A stretch of DNA of 64,000 nucleotides from Candidatus Rhodoferax odensensis (lineage in GTDB: Bacteria; Pseudomonadota; Gammaproteobacteria; Burkholderiales; Burkholderiaceae_C), in the NCBI GenBank assembly GCA_016718405.1, contig JADKDJ010000012.1, positions 38,285 to 102,284 of the forward strand, given 5' to 3'. The notes beneath the pieces are model-generated. The model searched no databases and was not told the origin of the DNA. It was given only the letters and a program-made list of their open reading frames with translations. The position numbers and the translations under genes are program-made. Numbering within the stretch: the stretch's first letter is position 1; every line of letters begins with the position of its first letter. Below, in pieces: positions 43,731-56,715 of the stretch.

Positions 43731-45188
43731 ATGCCAAAGAACCAATTCGACAAGAAGTCCCAAGCCTGGTCGGCGCTGTTCTCCGAGCCCATGAGTGATC
43801 TGGTCAAACGCTACACGGCGAGCGTGTTTTTTGACAAGCGTCTGTGGCTGGCCGATATCACCGGCTCGCTGGCGCATGCCGAGATGCTGGCGGCGCAAGC
43901 CATCATCAGCGCAAGCGACCTGGCCTCCATCCAGAACGGCATGGCCCAGATCCGCGCCGAGATCGAAAACGGCAGCTTTGAGTGGAAGCTCGACCTCGAA
44001 GACGTGCACCTCAACATCGAAGCGCGCCTGACGCAACTGGTGGGCGATGCCGGCAAACGCCTGCACACCGGACGCAGCCGCAACGACCAGGTGGCGACCG
44101 ATGTGCGCTTGTGGCTGCGCTCCGAGATCGACCACATTGGTGATCTGTTGATCGACCTGCAACGAGCGCTGCTGACAGTGGCCGAGCACAACGTCGACGT
44201 GATCCTGCCCGGCTTCACCCACTTGCAGGTGGCGCAGCCGGTGAGCTTTGGCCACCATATGCTGGCCTATGTGGAGATGTTCGCGCGCGATGCCGAACGC
44301 ATGCAGGACGTGCGCAAACGCGTCAATCGCTTGCCCCTGGGCGCCGCCGCGCTGGCCGGCACCAGTTACCCGCTGGACCGCGAGCGCGTGGCCCGCACCC
44401 TGGGCATGGTGGATGAGCAGGGGCTGCCCTGCGTCTGCCAGAACAGCCTGGACGCTGTCAGCGACCGTGACTTCGCCATTGAATTCAGCGCCGCCGCAGC
44501 GCTGGTCATGGTGCACATCAGCCGCCTGAGCGAAGAACTGATCCTGTGGATGAGCCAGAACTTCGGCTTCATCAAAATTGCCGACCGCTTCACCACCGGC
44601 AGCTCCATCATGCCGCAGAAGAAGAACCCCGACGTGCCCGAACTGGCACGCGGCAAGACCGGCCGCGTGGTCGGCCACCTGATGGGCCTGATCACGCTGA
44701 TGAAGGGCCAGCCGCTGGCCTACAACAAGGACAACCAGGAAGACAAGGAGCCGCTGTTCGACACGGTGGACACGCTCAAGGACACGCTGCGCATCTTTGC
44801 CGAGATGGTCGGCGGGCAAGTCAACCCCGAGAGCGGCAAACTCGAAGGCGGCATCGCGGTGGATGCGCAGGCCATGGAGCAGGCCGCGCTCAAAGGTTAT
44901 GCCACCGCCACCGACCTGGCCGACTACCTGGTGAAGAAGGGCCTGCCGTTTCGCGACGCCCATGAAACCGTGGCGCATGCGGTCAAGGCCGCAATCAGCC
45001 ACCGCGTCGATCTGTCGGAGCTGCCACTGACGGTGCTGCAACAGTTCAACCCGAACATCGAGAAAGACGTGTATGACGTGCTGTCGCTGCGCGGCTCACT
45101 GCATGCGCGCAATACCCTGGGTGGCACGGCACCGGAACAGGTGCGTGCGCAGATTGCGCGGCATCGGACGCGTTTGAGCCAGGCTTGA
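43731..45188 (+). CDS. argH: Argininosuccinate lyase
   Basis: The last step of arginine synthesis. The 485 residues have HTGRSRNDQVATD (about 106-118) and the fumarase-superfamily signature GSSIMPQKKNPD (about 287-298) with the catalytic Ser. ATG at 43731 gives the family start; a GTG 18 bases upstream in frame is less likely. The 3' end converges with the PAS/GGDEF/EAL gene after 16 bases. Confidence 0.96.
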   Translation: MPKNQFDKKSQAWSALFSEPMSDLVKRYTASVFFDKRLWLADITGSLAHAEMLAAQAIISASDLASIQNGMAQIRAEIENGSFEWKLDLEDVHLNIEARLTQLVGDAGKRLHTGRSRNDQVATDVRLWLRSEIDHIGDLLIDLQRALLTVAEHNVDVILPGFTHLQVAQPVSFGHHMLAYVEMFARDAERMQDVRKRVNRLPLGAAALAGTSYPLDRERVARTLGMVDEQGLPCVCQNSLDAVSDRDFAIEFSAAAALVMVHISRLSEELILWMSQNFGFIKIADRFTTGSSIMPQKKNPDVPELARGKTGRVVGHLMGLITLMKGQPLAYNKDNQEDKEPLFDTVDTLKDTLRIFAEMVGGQVNPESGKLEGGIAVDAQAMEQAALKGYATATDLADYLVKKGLPFRDAHETVAHAVKAAISHRVDLSELPLTVLQQFNPNIEKDVYDVLSLRGSLHARNTLGGTAPEQVRAQIARHRTRLSQA

Positions 45189-45204
45189 CTGGCGCCCTGC
45201 GGCC

Positions 45205-48200
45205 TCACGCGACGCCAACCACATCAGCAAACGCCTCGAACGCCTCGATCGTCACGGGCGGACTGAACAGGTAACCCTGGTAAACATGGCAGCCTTGGCG
45301 CGCCAGCAGGTCGCGCTGCGCCTCGCTCTCCACCCCCTCGGCGACGACTTCAAGCCCCAAAGTCTGGGCCAGGGCAACCACCATCTTGGCGATGGCGGCA
45401 TCGTTCGGGTCGGTCAGAATGTTGCTGACGAAGCCCCGGTCGATCTTGAGTTGATCCAGCGGCAGGCGCTTGAGGTAGGACAGCGACGAATAGCCGGTGC
45501 CAAAGTCATCCAGCGAGAATCCCACGCCCTTGGCCTTGAGCAGACTCATCTTCGCAATCACGTCATCGACATTGGACACCAGCAGGCTCTCGGTCAGTTC
45601 CAGTTTGAGCAGCTTCGGGTTCGCCCCGGTATGGTCAAGGAGCGCCAGCACCTGGTCCACAAAATCGGGACTGTGAAACTGGCGGGCGCTGACGTTCACG
45701 GCAATTGACAAATGTGCCCGCTCCGGGCGATCCGCCCACTGTGCAAGTTGAACGCAAGCCGTTTGCAGCACCCAGTGCCCCAAGGGCAGAATCAGACCAG
45801 TCTCTTCGGCCAGCGCAATGAACTCCGCGGGCGACACCGTGCCACGCACGGGATGACGCCAGCGCACCAGGGCCTCGGCGCCGGTCAGACCGCCATCACC
45901 TGCCACCTGAGGCTGGTAGTGCAGAAAAAGCTCGCTGCGCATCAGGCCCTGGCGCAGTTCGGCCTCCAGGGCGACCCGAGCGCCCACCACTGACTGCATC
46001 TCCGGATCGAAGAAGCGCAAGGCATTGCGGCCCGAGGCCTTGGCCCGGTACATGGCCAGATCGGCTTGCTTGAGCAATTCCTCCAAGGAATTCTGCTGCT
46101 CGCCAAACAGCGTGACACCGATGCTCGGCGTGTTGTGGTGGATGCCCCCAGCAGCAGGTAGGGCTCGGTAAGCGCGGCCAGGATCTTCGCTCCGACTGCC
46201 TCGGCTTGCTTGATCGCTTCGGTCTGAGTGACACCCAGGCCCTCAAGCATTACCACGAACTCATCACCGCCCAGGCGTGCCACGGTGTCGCCTTCTCTGG
46301 TACACGCCTGCAAGCGCTGGGCCACCTGCTGCAGCAGCAAGTCCCCAACATCGTGCCCACGCGTGTCGTTAAGTGCCTTGAAGTTGTCCAGATCGATGAA
46401 AAACAGGGCGCCGCTGCGGTGGGTACGCGCGCTCACCACCAACGCGTGCTGCAGGCGATCGAGCAGCAGACGGCGGTTCGGCAGCGCCGTCAAAGGGTCC
46501 GAGAACGCCAGCGACTGGATGCGCTCCTCATTCTGCTTCTGGTCTGTGATGTCCGAGAACGTCGCCACGTAGTTGGTCAGGCGCTGCTGCTTGTCTCGAA
46601 CCGCCATGATGGAAATCCACTGCGCGAAGGTATCGCCGTTCTTGCGCCGGTTCCAGACCTCCCCCTGCCAGCGGTCATGGCGCTCAATATTGGCCCACAT
46701 GTCGGCGTAAAAGCTCGCGTCATGCCGACCCGACTGGAGCATGCGCGGATTGCGACCAATGACCTCGCTCTGCGGATAACCCGTGATGGTGGTGAAGGCC
46801 CGATTGACGGCGATGATGGAGCCATCAGGTTTGGCAATGATCACGCCCTCGGCGCTGTTGTCAAAGACCGTGGCGGCCTGACGCAGGTTGTCTTCCATCT
46901 GTTTGCGCTGGCTGATGTCAAGCATCAGCCCGACCAGACCGCCAACGCTGCCGTCCGGTAATGTAAACGTCGCCTTATGGAACATCACGTCACGCACCTG
47001 GCCGTCGGCGTAGCGCACTTGGGCCTCGTAAACCTGCGACCCCGTTGTCTCCAGCATGTCCTGATCGGCAGGCAGGGGCCGGTCGGCCATTTCCCTGGGC
47101 GCGATGTCACGTGACCTCTGGCCGATCAGCTTGGCCACCGGTTGCCCGATAAAGGCCTCGTACGCGCTGTTGCAGCCCAGGTAGCGTGCCTGGGCGTCCT
47201 CGTAGTACACCGGTCCGGGAATCGCTTCAATCAACTGATGCAAAAAGCCCAGTTGCCGGGTCAGCTCGGCGGTGCGTTCGACCACCCGCTCCTCCATTTC
47301 CGAATAGGCCCGCTGCAGCGCCTCGGTTCGACCCTCCAGCAGGCCCTGCACACGCCGCCGCTCGGTGATGTCCTGCAAGGTCTCGATCGCGCCGGTCAAT
47401 GCCCCGGCAGAGTCCCGCAAGGGTGCCGCGGTGAAGTACAACCAGCGCCCACCGTCGCCCATGTCAGGAAAGAATCCCTCCGCCTCGATCGCTCCCTCGA
47501 TCAGCGTGGAGTGGCTGAAACTGGCGTAGTGCGCGGCAAGCATGTGCTCGGTCGACCCCTCCAACACCAAATCCGCCATGGTTGGTCGCGGCGCGTCGTA
47601 AAAAGCCCGCCACACATCGGTCTGACCAAGCCTGTCGGCGGCGCTCAATCCGGTCAGCGCGGCGCAGGCCTGGTTCCAATGGGTGATGCGGTGCTGGGCA
47701 TCGATCACAAAGGTGGCGATCGAGCTGCCGTCCACGATCTGCGAGAGTTGGCGCTCGCGCTGGCGGACGGCGAACTCGGCCAGCCGCAAGTCAGTCACGT
47801 TGCTGCCAATGCCGTGATAGCCCACAAAGGCGCCCTGGGCGTCGAATCGAGGCGCACCACTCACCGAGAAGTACTGGATCGACCCATCTGCCGCCGCAAT
47901 CCTGTACTCAAAGTTGCGAAACGGCTGATGCCGCTCGTGGCAGGCAATGTGCTGCGCCAGTTGCTGCGGCGTGATGCCGTCAATCGACATGTCCCAGCGC
48001 CGTTTGCCCACGAAATCTTCTGGATCGCGACTCAGCTTGTTGGTCGAATGGCCGAAAAAACGGGTGAAACGAAACTGCGCATCCTGCTCCCAGAACCAGT
48101 CCGACGACAGATTGGCGAAGTCACTCAGGTCACGGGTACGCTCCTGCACCACACGCTCGGCGCCCTCGTAGGCGGCGCGCAGCGCCCGCTCGGCCTGGTG

Positions 48201-49064
48201 GCGATGGGTCACATCGGTGTAGGTCGACACGAAGCCGCCTCCCTGCAGCGGCCGGTCCACCACGGCCAGCACGGTGCCGTCGGGCCGGGTGTGCTCGAAA
48301 TGGTTGATCCGCCGCGAGCGCGCCAGTGCCATGCGCTGCGCCACCGCCGCCGCTCGATCTCCCGCGGCGTAGCCAGCGTGCTCGGCATAAAAGTCCAGAA
48401 TCGCTTCCAACGTCATGCCAAAACCAATCAAGCTCGCGGGCATCCCGATCAGTTCCAGAAAACGCCGATTCCACACCACCAAGCGCAGCTCGGCATCGAA
48501 CATGGTGATGCCCTGGTCGACATGGTCTACCGCATCGCGCAGCCGGCTCAGGCTGAGCTCCATGGTCTGGCTGGCGCGACTCAGCAGAGTCACCAGGCCG
48601 CCGGTGTTGGATGGCGTGTCGCTCGCGCCGGACACGGGTGCTGCGGCAACAGCGGGCGCCGCATCCGGCGCGGACTCGCCCGGCACCGACTGTGGTGCAT
48701 CATCTTGCCAAACACGCAGCAAGGACGTCACGCTGAACCGCACGACCCTGGCCAACGGGCGCACCACTTCGAGCGGACCCGCGATGGCGAAACAGATCAA
48801 CCGCGTGCCGCCAAAGTCGATCCCCATGTTGATGCCTTCACGCATGACGGCGGACTTGGCGGCCTCCTCTCGGGTGACCCCATACTCGTCGATCTCGCCG
48901 CGCATGATCTGCGCTGCGATGTCATGCGTGCTGCCAATTCGCTCCCGCACGCTGGAGGCCACGATGCGCCCTTGCTCGCCCATGAAGCTGCAGACCAGCC
49001 CCAACTCGGCCGACAACACATCGCACAGTTCCTGGCCGAAGCGGGTGTCAAATCGGGTCGGCAT
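45205..49064 (-). pseudogene. Multi-PAS GGDEF/EAL protein with diacid-recognition-like N-terminus, frameshifted
   Basis: A c-di-GMP enzyme of about 1286 residues if repaired. N-terminal 1-120 resembles the sugar-diacid recognition domain of CdaR (SSVRERIGSTHDIAAQ, AVMREGINMGIDF, GPLEVVRPLARVV). About five PAS domains follow (about 165-830), then GGDEF with intact GGDEF in RLGGDEFVVML, then EAL with EALVRW and HYQPQ. The frame breaks at the five-C tract 46145-46149: adding one base joins LLGGIHHNTPSIG to LFGEQQNSLEELL, the normal GGDEF end. As recorded there are two frames, 45942-49064 (PAS plus most of GGDEF) and 45205-46086 (GGDEF tail plus EAL). It follows the lactate dehydrogenase after 42 bases. 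Confidence 0.85.
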
Positions 49065-49106
49065 GAGCGGCAATTGGCTGGTGAACGACGAAGGTGTTCA
49101 GTGTGC

Positions 49107-51871
<2,765 letters not shown>

Positions 51872-51875
<4 letters not shown>

Positions 51876-53305
51876 GGTTTTCTCTCTTGAAGTAGGTCAC
51901 GCAGGCGCTTGGGCGCGGGAATCAAGGGCGTTCGGCTGCGGGTCCAGGCGCCTTGCTCGGTGGGCGACAGGGCACGCCCGCGACTCATGAACCAGGAGGT
52001 CACGCGGTACAAGCCCAACCGGCTGTAGACCAGCGCCCACAAGCGCCAGACGGCGCTGACGAGCGCCGTGCGCGCCGCACCGCTGCCGCGCAGGGTGGCA
52101 TCGGCGCTACCTGGGCGGGCCTGCGCTTCGTTGCGCAGGCGCACCAGCAGATCGGGGATCGGGATCTTGACCGGGCAAACCTCAGCGCAGGCGCCGCACA
52201 AGGTGGAGGCAAACGCCAACGGATAAGTGGACTCCAGCCCCAGCATGTGCGGCGAAATGATGGCCCCAATCGGTCCGGGGTAGGTGGTGCCATAGGCGTG
52301 GCCGCCAATGCGCGCATACACCGGGCAGTGGTTCATGCAAGCACCACAGCGTATGCACTGCAAGGTGGCGCGCAATTGCTCGTCTGCATAGGCCTGGGTG
52401 CGGCCGTTGTCGAGCAGGATCAGGTGTACCTCCTGCGGGCCGTCAATCTCGCCCGCGCGGCGCGGGCCGCTGATGAGGTTGACATAGGTGGTAATCGACT
52501 GGCCGGTGGCCGAGCGGGTAAGCAGGCTCAGCAGCGGCGGCACGTGCTCAAGCTTTTCGACCACCTTTTCGATGCCGGTCATGGCGATGTGCACACGCGG
52601 CACCGTGGTGCACATGCGCCCGTTGCCCTCGTTTTCGATCAAGCACAACGAGCCGGTCTCGGCCACCGCAAAATTGACGCCGGACAGGCCAATGTCCGCA
52701 TCGGCAAACTTGCGGCGCAGTTCGCGTCGGCCGATCTGGATCAGCGCATCAACATCCTCGGTGTAGTCCACGCCGGGAATCTTTTGGGTAAACAGCTCGG
52801 CAATCTGCTGCTTGGTCTTGTGGATGGCCGGCATGATGATGTGCGAGGGCTTCTCGTTGGCCAACTGCACGATGTACTCGCCCATGTCGGACTCCAGCGC
52901 CTCAATGCCCGCTGCCTGCATGGCGTGGTTGAACTCAACCTCTTCACTGACCATCGACTTGCCCTTGATCACGCGGCGCGCCTGCACCCGCTGGGCAATC
53001 GCCAGCGCGATCGCGTTGGCCTCGTCACCGTTCTGCGCCCAGTGCACCTGGATACCGTTGGCGATGAGCTTGGTCTCAAGCTGCTCAAGCAAGCGCGGCA
53101 GGTGCGCCAGGCTGTAGCGGCGAATCTGTGCGCCCAGTTCCCGCAAGCTTTGCAGTTCTTCCTGATCGGGGAACTGGGAACTGCGTTTGGCCTGCAGAAA
53201 ATCCATCGCACCGCGAAAGTTCTTGCGCTGACCCGGATCGTCCAGGGCGCTGCGGCTGCGCGCCTTGAAGTCCTTTGCCGGATGAAAGCTGATGACTTGA
53301 CTCAT
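51872..53305 (-). CDS. lutB: L-lactate oxidation iron-sulfur protein LutB
   Basis: 477 residues. The N-terminal LUD domain (about 65-300, with KGKSMVSEEVEFN and GLSGVNFAVAETGSLCL) is followed by two 4Fe-4S motifs, CIRCGACMNHCPVY and CGACAEVCPVKIP, and a C-terminal DUF3390-like tail. LutB works with LutA and LutC to oxidise L-lactate to pyruvate. It overlaps lutC and the dehydrogenase by four bases each. Confidence 0.93.
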
Positions 53306-53979
53306 GCCGATGCTCCGTCGGGGTGGCGCAACAGCACCACCAGCTCGCGCGGGCCGTGTGCGCCATAGGCCAGTGTCTGCTGGATATCCGCTGTCTTGGA
53401 CGGGCCACTGATCAGCAGCGCGTTGGTGGGCAGGCCGTTGGCCCAGCCCTCGGCACGCAGTGCTGTGTTAAGCGTGGTATGCACCGTCTGCACATCCAGC
53501 AACACAAAGTGCACCGGCGGCACCAGCGACATCAGGCGCGGCTCGCTGGGGCTGGGCCACAGGATCAGGCTGCCGGTTTCGGCCACGGCACTGCGCGCCA
53601 GCGTCAGGGCAGCGGGCATGTCGTCAAACAAGGTGTCGCGCCACTGCTCCACGGGCTGGGCATAGGGCACCAGTTGCAGGCCTGCGGGCTGCAGCGCCTG
53701 CAATTCGGCGCCATGGGCAGTGCCAGTGCCAATGAGCAGTTTGCCCAGGCCCTTGGCGGCCAGAATCTGCAGCAGCAACGCAGCCCAACCCGCGTGACTG
53801 GTTTCGTGCACCTCGGTGTGCACGGATTCAAGCGCGCTGCGCAGGTGCGCCACTTGTTGCGCTTTGCTCTCGCTGCGGGCGTGAGCAGAAAACCAGTCTT
53901 GCACTGCGGGCAACGCGGGCAAGGTGGCGATTGGCGTCGCGCGCAGGCGCTTCAAAATCTGATCGCGTGCGGTGATCAT
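53302..53979 (-). CDS. lutC: L-lactate oxidation protein LutC (LUD domain)
   Basis: 225 residues of the LUD family, with LLIGTGTAHGAELQ, SAVAETGSLILWPS and LISGPSKTADIQQTLAYGAHGP, typical of LutC/YkgG. No cofactor cysteine motifs. ATG at 53979 overlaps the lutA stop (ATGA), so an apparent upstream extension of 13 codons is rejected. The order lutA-lutC-lutB differs from the ABC order of Bacillus. Confidence 0.92.
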   Translation of the reverse strand: MITARDQILKRLRATPIATLPALPAVQDWFSAHARSESKAQQVAHLRSALESVHTEVHETSHAGWAALLLQILAAKGLGKLLIGTGTAHGAELQALQPAGLQLVPYAQPVEQWRDTLFDDMPAALTLARSAVAETGSLILWPSPSEPRLMSLVPPVHFVLLDVQTVHTTLNTALRAEGWANGLPTNALLISGPSKTADIQQTLAYGAHGPRELVVLLRHPDGASA

Positions 53980-54791
53980 TTGGCGCCCTCCGCCACGGAC
54001 GCTGCGGTGCGTCGCCACAAAAACGAAGCCAGATGCTCACCGGGCAGTGACGGGGTGGTGATGCCGGCGACTTCATCAAGCCGGGCGGCGCGCCCGGTGA
54101 TGTTGAGCAAACAGCCACAGTCCGCACTGACCACGCTGGCGGCGCCGCTGTCCTTGATGCTGGCCACCTTGTCGCTGACGATGGCTTGCGAAATGTCGGG
54201 GTAACGGATGGCAAAAGTGCCGCCAAAGCCACAGCACTCTTCAATGCGCGCCTGCACTGCTACTGTGACCTGCGCCAGGCCCTCCAGCAGGGTGGCGCTG
54301 GTGTCGTGTGAGCCCATCTGGCGGCGCGCATGGCACGAGGTATGCAGCGCCACGGTGCAGGGCGCGCCCAGGTCGCGCTGCTGGAAATTGACCACCTGCA
54401 CCAGAAACTCGCTGAGCTCGTAGGTGCGTTCGGCCAGCTCGCAGGCCTTGGCGTGCAGCGCCGCGTCGTCGGCAAACAGGGCCGGGTAGTGATGCCGGAT
54501 CATGCCGCCGCACGAGCCCGAGGGCACCACCACCGGCCACGGCTGCGAAAACAGGTGCAGCTGTTGCAGCGCCACGGCGCGCGCTTCGTCGGGGTAGCCA
54601 CTGCTGTAGGCGGGTTGGCCGCAGCAGGTCTGGGCCAGGGGGAAGTGCACCGTTATGCCTTCGCGCTCGAGCAGGCGCACCGTGTCCAGGCCCGCCTCGG
54701 GCGCAAACTGGTCAATCAGGCAGGTGGCAAACAGGTACACATCGGTAGGTTTGGGCGGATAGCGCCGCAGGGTGGGGGTGTCTGGGGTCAT
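53976..54791 (-). CDS. lutA: L-lactate oxidation iron-sulfur protein LutA
   Basis: 271 residues with two CCG domains: FATCLIDQF, TCCGQPAYSSG and GSCGGMIR in the first; TSCHARRQMG, ECCGFGGTFA and DCGCLLN in the second. These cysteines ligate Fe-S clusters in the heterodisulfide-reductase family. It is the first gene of the lactate oxidation run and starts 96 bases after the chemoreceptor gene. No lactate permease or GntR-type regulator is present in the window. Confidence 0.93.
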   Translation of the reverse strand: MTPDTPTLRRYPPKPTDVYLFATCLIDQFAPEAGLDTVRLLEREGITVHFPLAQTCCGQPAYSSGYPDEARAVALQQLHLFSQPWPVVVPSGSCGGMIRHHYPALFADDAALHAKACELAERTYELSEFLVQVVNFQQRDLGAPCTVALHTSCHARRQMGSHDTSATLLEGLAQVTVAVQARIEECCGFGGTFAIRYPDISQAIVSDKVASIKDSGAASVVSADCGCLLNITGRAARLDEVAGITTPSLPGEHLASFLWRRTAASVAEGAK

Positions 54792-54887
54792 GCCGGGGTC
54801 CTGTAAGAGTGGTGCTCATAACGAGCGCCAGCCATGCTTGGGCTACGCGGTGGTTGGCTGCTCTTCAAATAGGTCTCTGCACTGACG

Positions 54888-56435
54888 CTATGCGCGCTGC
54901 AGGCTGAATCCTCCCTTGGGCTTGAAGACCCCACATCCGACAAGGCGATCCTCGCCCAGCGGCAGGATGTAAGAAGTCTTTTCGTCGACAACGCCAGTCA
55001 CCGGGTTGACCACTTCGTAGTCGATCCAGCCACCGCCCTGGTCGGCGGCGGCGAAGCCTTCGCGAATGACATGGTTGCCATCGAGCCCGCGCGTGTCGAA
55101 CACGGTACTGCCAACCCGATCCGGCGTCGAGCCAAACACCTGGTACTCGCCGCGGCGGTCAAACACGAAAATGTAGAGGTCGCGGTCGCGAAACGCCCCG
55201 CGCTGGTCGTGGAACTGGGAGGCCGCCGCACTCAGACCCACTTGCTCGATCAGCGCCAGCGCGCGGTTGACATAGGCAAACGCTTCATCGGCGGTGCCCC
55301 GACGTAGCTTGATCTCGGCCACCGCGTCGCTCAGGTTCGAAGCGCGATCGCGCAGGCCAACCGTGGCATGCAAGGCATGATCCACCATGGCTCCATTGCG
55401 CTGCGTGATGTTGTCCAGGCCTTTCACCGCCTGCGCGATTTCCGACAGCGTCAGACTCTGCTCGGTACTGGCCTGGGTGATGCCGGCCAGCCCCTCGGCC
55501 ACCTCGTGAATGCCTTTGACCACGGTGCGCAGGCTGCCGGTCACCGCCTCGATGCGCGCCACACCGGCATCGACCTGCTCGCTGGACTGGGCAATCAAGC
55601 CCCGAATCTCACGCGCCGAGGTAGCACTGCGTTGCGCCAGCACGCGCACCTCAGCTGCCACCACGGCAAAACCGCGCCCCGATTCACCCGCGCGCGCCGC
55701 CTCCACCGCTGCGTTGAGTGCCAGGATATTGGTCTGAAAGGCAATGCCGTCGATGACGCTGACGATCTCGCCCATGCGCTTGGAGCCGCTCTGAATCTCG
55801 CCAATGGCACGCACCGCGCTGTCCATCGCCTGCGCGCCTTGCTCGGCCTCGCCGCGGACACGCCGACTCAAACCATCAACCTCTTTGGAACGGCGCGCGG
55901 TTGATTCGACCGACTCACTCAAGGACAGAATGCTGGCACTGGCCTGCTCCAGGCTGGCTGCCTGTTCTTCAGTACGCTGCGACAGGTCTCGCGTTCCAGC
56001 GGCCAACGACTCGCCGGCCATGGCCACATGTACCGCCTGATTGCGAATGGTGCCCACCAAGCCCGAGAAGCTCTCGTTCATGGATTCGAGGTTCTTGCCC
56101 ACCGCGGCCAGCTCGTCGTGGCCCGGCACCACAATGGCCTGCGACAAATCGCCACCAGCGCCGTTGCGGGCGATCTGCTCCAGTGCGGTCAACGACGCGG
56201 TCAGGCTCACGTGGAACGCCCCAGCGGCATAGACCATGAGCAGCACGCCAAGCAAGTACAGCACGCCCATCCAGACCGAGCCACCGGTGCTGCCAAACGC
56301 CTGCACCACCTGCATTGCGCCCAACAGCAGCACCGGCAGGCCCAACAAGAGCGACACACACAGCAGCCTGGTGCGCAGGCCCAAACCCTGCATCAGGCGA
56401 ACCCCTGGCCCCAGCAATGCACTCAAGAACGGCAT
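54888..56435 (-). CDS. Methyl-accepting chemotaxis protein with C-terminal Cache domain
   Basis: 515 residues. Two closely spaced membrane helices (about 22-46 and 55-73) leave almost no periplasmic domain. A HAMP-like linker follows, then the MCP signalling coiled coil with the conserved tip EIVSVIDGIAFQTNILALNAA and ESGRGFAVVAAEVR. The final 115 residues (about 398-505) form a single Cache-type domain (FRDRDLYIFVFDRRGEYQVFG, WIDYEVVNPVTG, GCGVFKPKG, given in pieces). Cache domains bind small carboxylates. ATG at 56435 has GAGGAG upstream. Confidence 0.9.
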   Translation of the reverse strand: MPFLSALLGPGVRLMQGLGLRTRLLCVSLLLGLPVLLLGAMQVVQAFGSTGGSVWMGVLYLLGVLLMVYAAGAFHVSLTASLTALEQIARNGAGGDLSQAIVVPGHDELAAVGKNLESMNESFSGLVGTIRNQAVHVAMAGESLAAGTRDLSQRTEEQAASLEQASASILSLSESVESTARRSKEVDGLSRRVRGEAEQGAQAMDSAVRAIGEIQSGSKRMGEIVSVIDGIAFQTNILALNAAVEAARAGESGRGFAVVAAEVRVLAQRSATSAREIRGLIAQSSEQVDAGVARIEAVTGSLRTVVKGIHEVAEGLAGITQASTEQSLTLSEIAQAVKGLDNITQRNGAMVDHALHATVGLRDRASNLSDAVAEIKLRRGTADEAFAYVNRALALIEQVGLSAAASQFHDQRGAFRDRDLYIFVFDRRGEYQVFGSTPDRVGSTVFDTRGLDGNHVIREGFAAADQGGGWIDYEVVNPVTGVVDEKTSYILPLGEDRLVGCGVFKPKGGFSLQRA

Positions 56436-56715
56436 CACAGACTCCTCTAGCTTGAATTGTTGTTGAATGACACAGACGTGTCCTCATGGTAGCGACGACC
56501 GATACCCCGCTGCAGCGGGGTTTCCCCTCAGTATCGACGCCGCGCTCAGGAAACTGAAAGAAAGCGCCAGCGGCGGTTGCAGCCGGCGGGCATGGCGAAC
56601 ACCGTGCGACGGCCCATGCTCCCAAGGCGCAGCAGCGCCACAAAGTGAGCCTTGTTGGCGCTGGTAGCCCGAGTTTTTCGGCTACGCTTGACCCCTTCAA
56701 GCAAAGGGGAAATGC
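56436..56715. other. Divergent intergenic region with an 18-bp palindrome and a hairpin
   Basis: 280 bases between the chemoreceptor and the alpha-2-macroglobulin gene; no gene seen. A perfect palindrome ACCCCGCTGCAGCGGGGT lies at 56504-56521, and a GTAGCC/GGCTAC hairpin (56664-56669 with 56680-56685) about 30 bases before the GTG start. Both divergent genes need promoters here, but no strong -10/-35 pair stands out. Confidence 0.5.

Noticed and set aside
42792..45041. A 749-codon minus-strand open frame across argH and the kinase
   Set aside because: argH on the plus strand and the histidine kinase in another minus frame carry clear family motifs; this frame has none.
46145..46149. Programmed ribosomal frameshifting at the C tract of the GGDEF/EAL gene
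   Set aside because: On the coding strand the site is CTGCTGGGGGC with no classical slippery heptamer, and an indel explains it more simply; kept only as a check in the findings.
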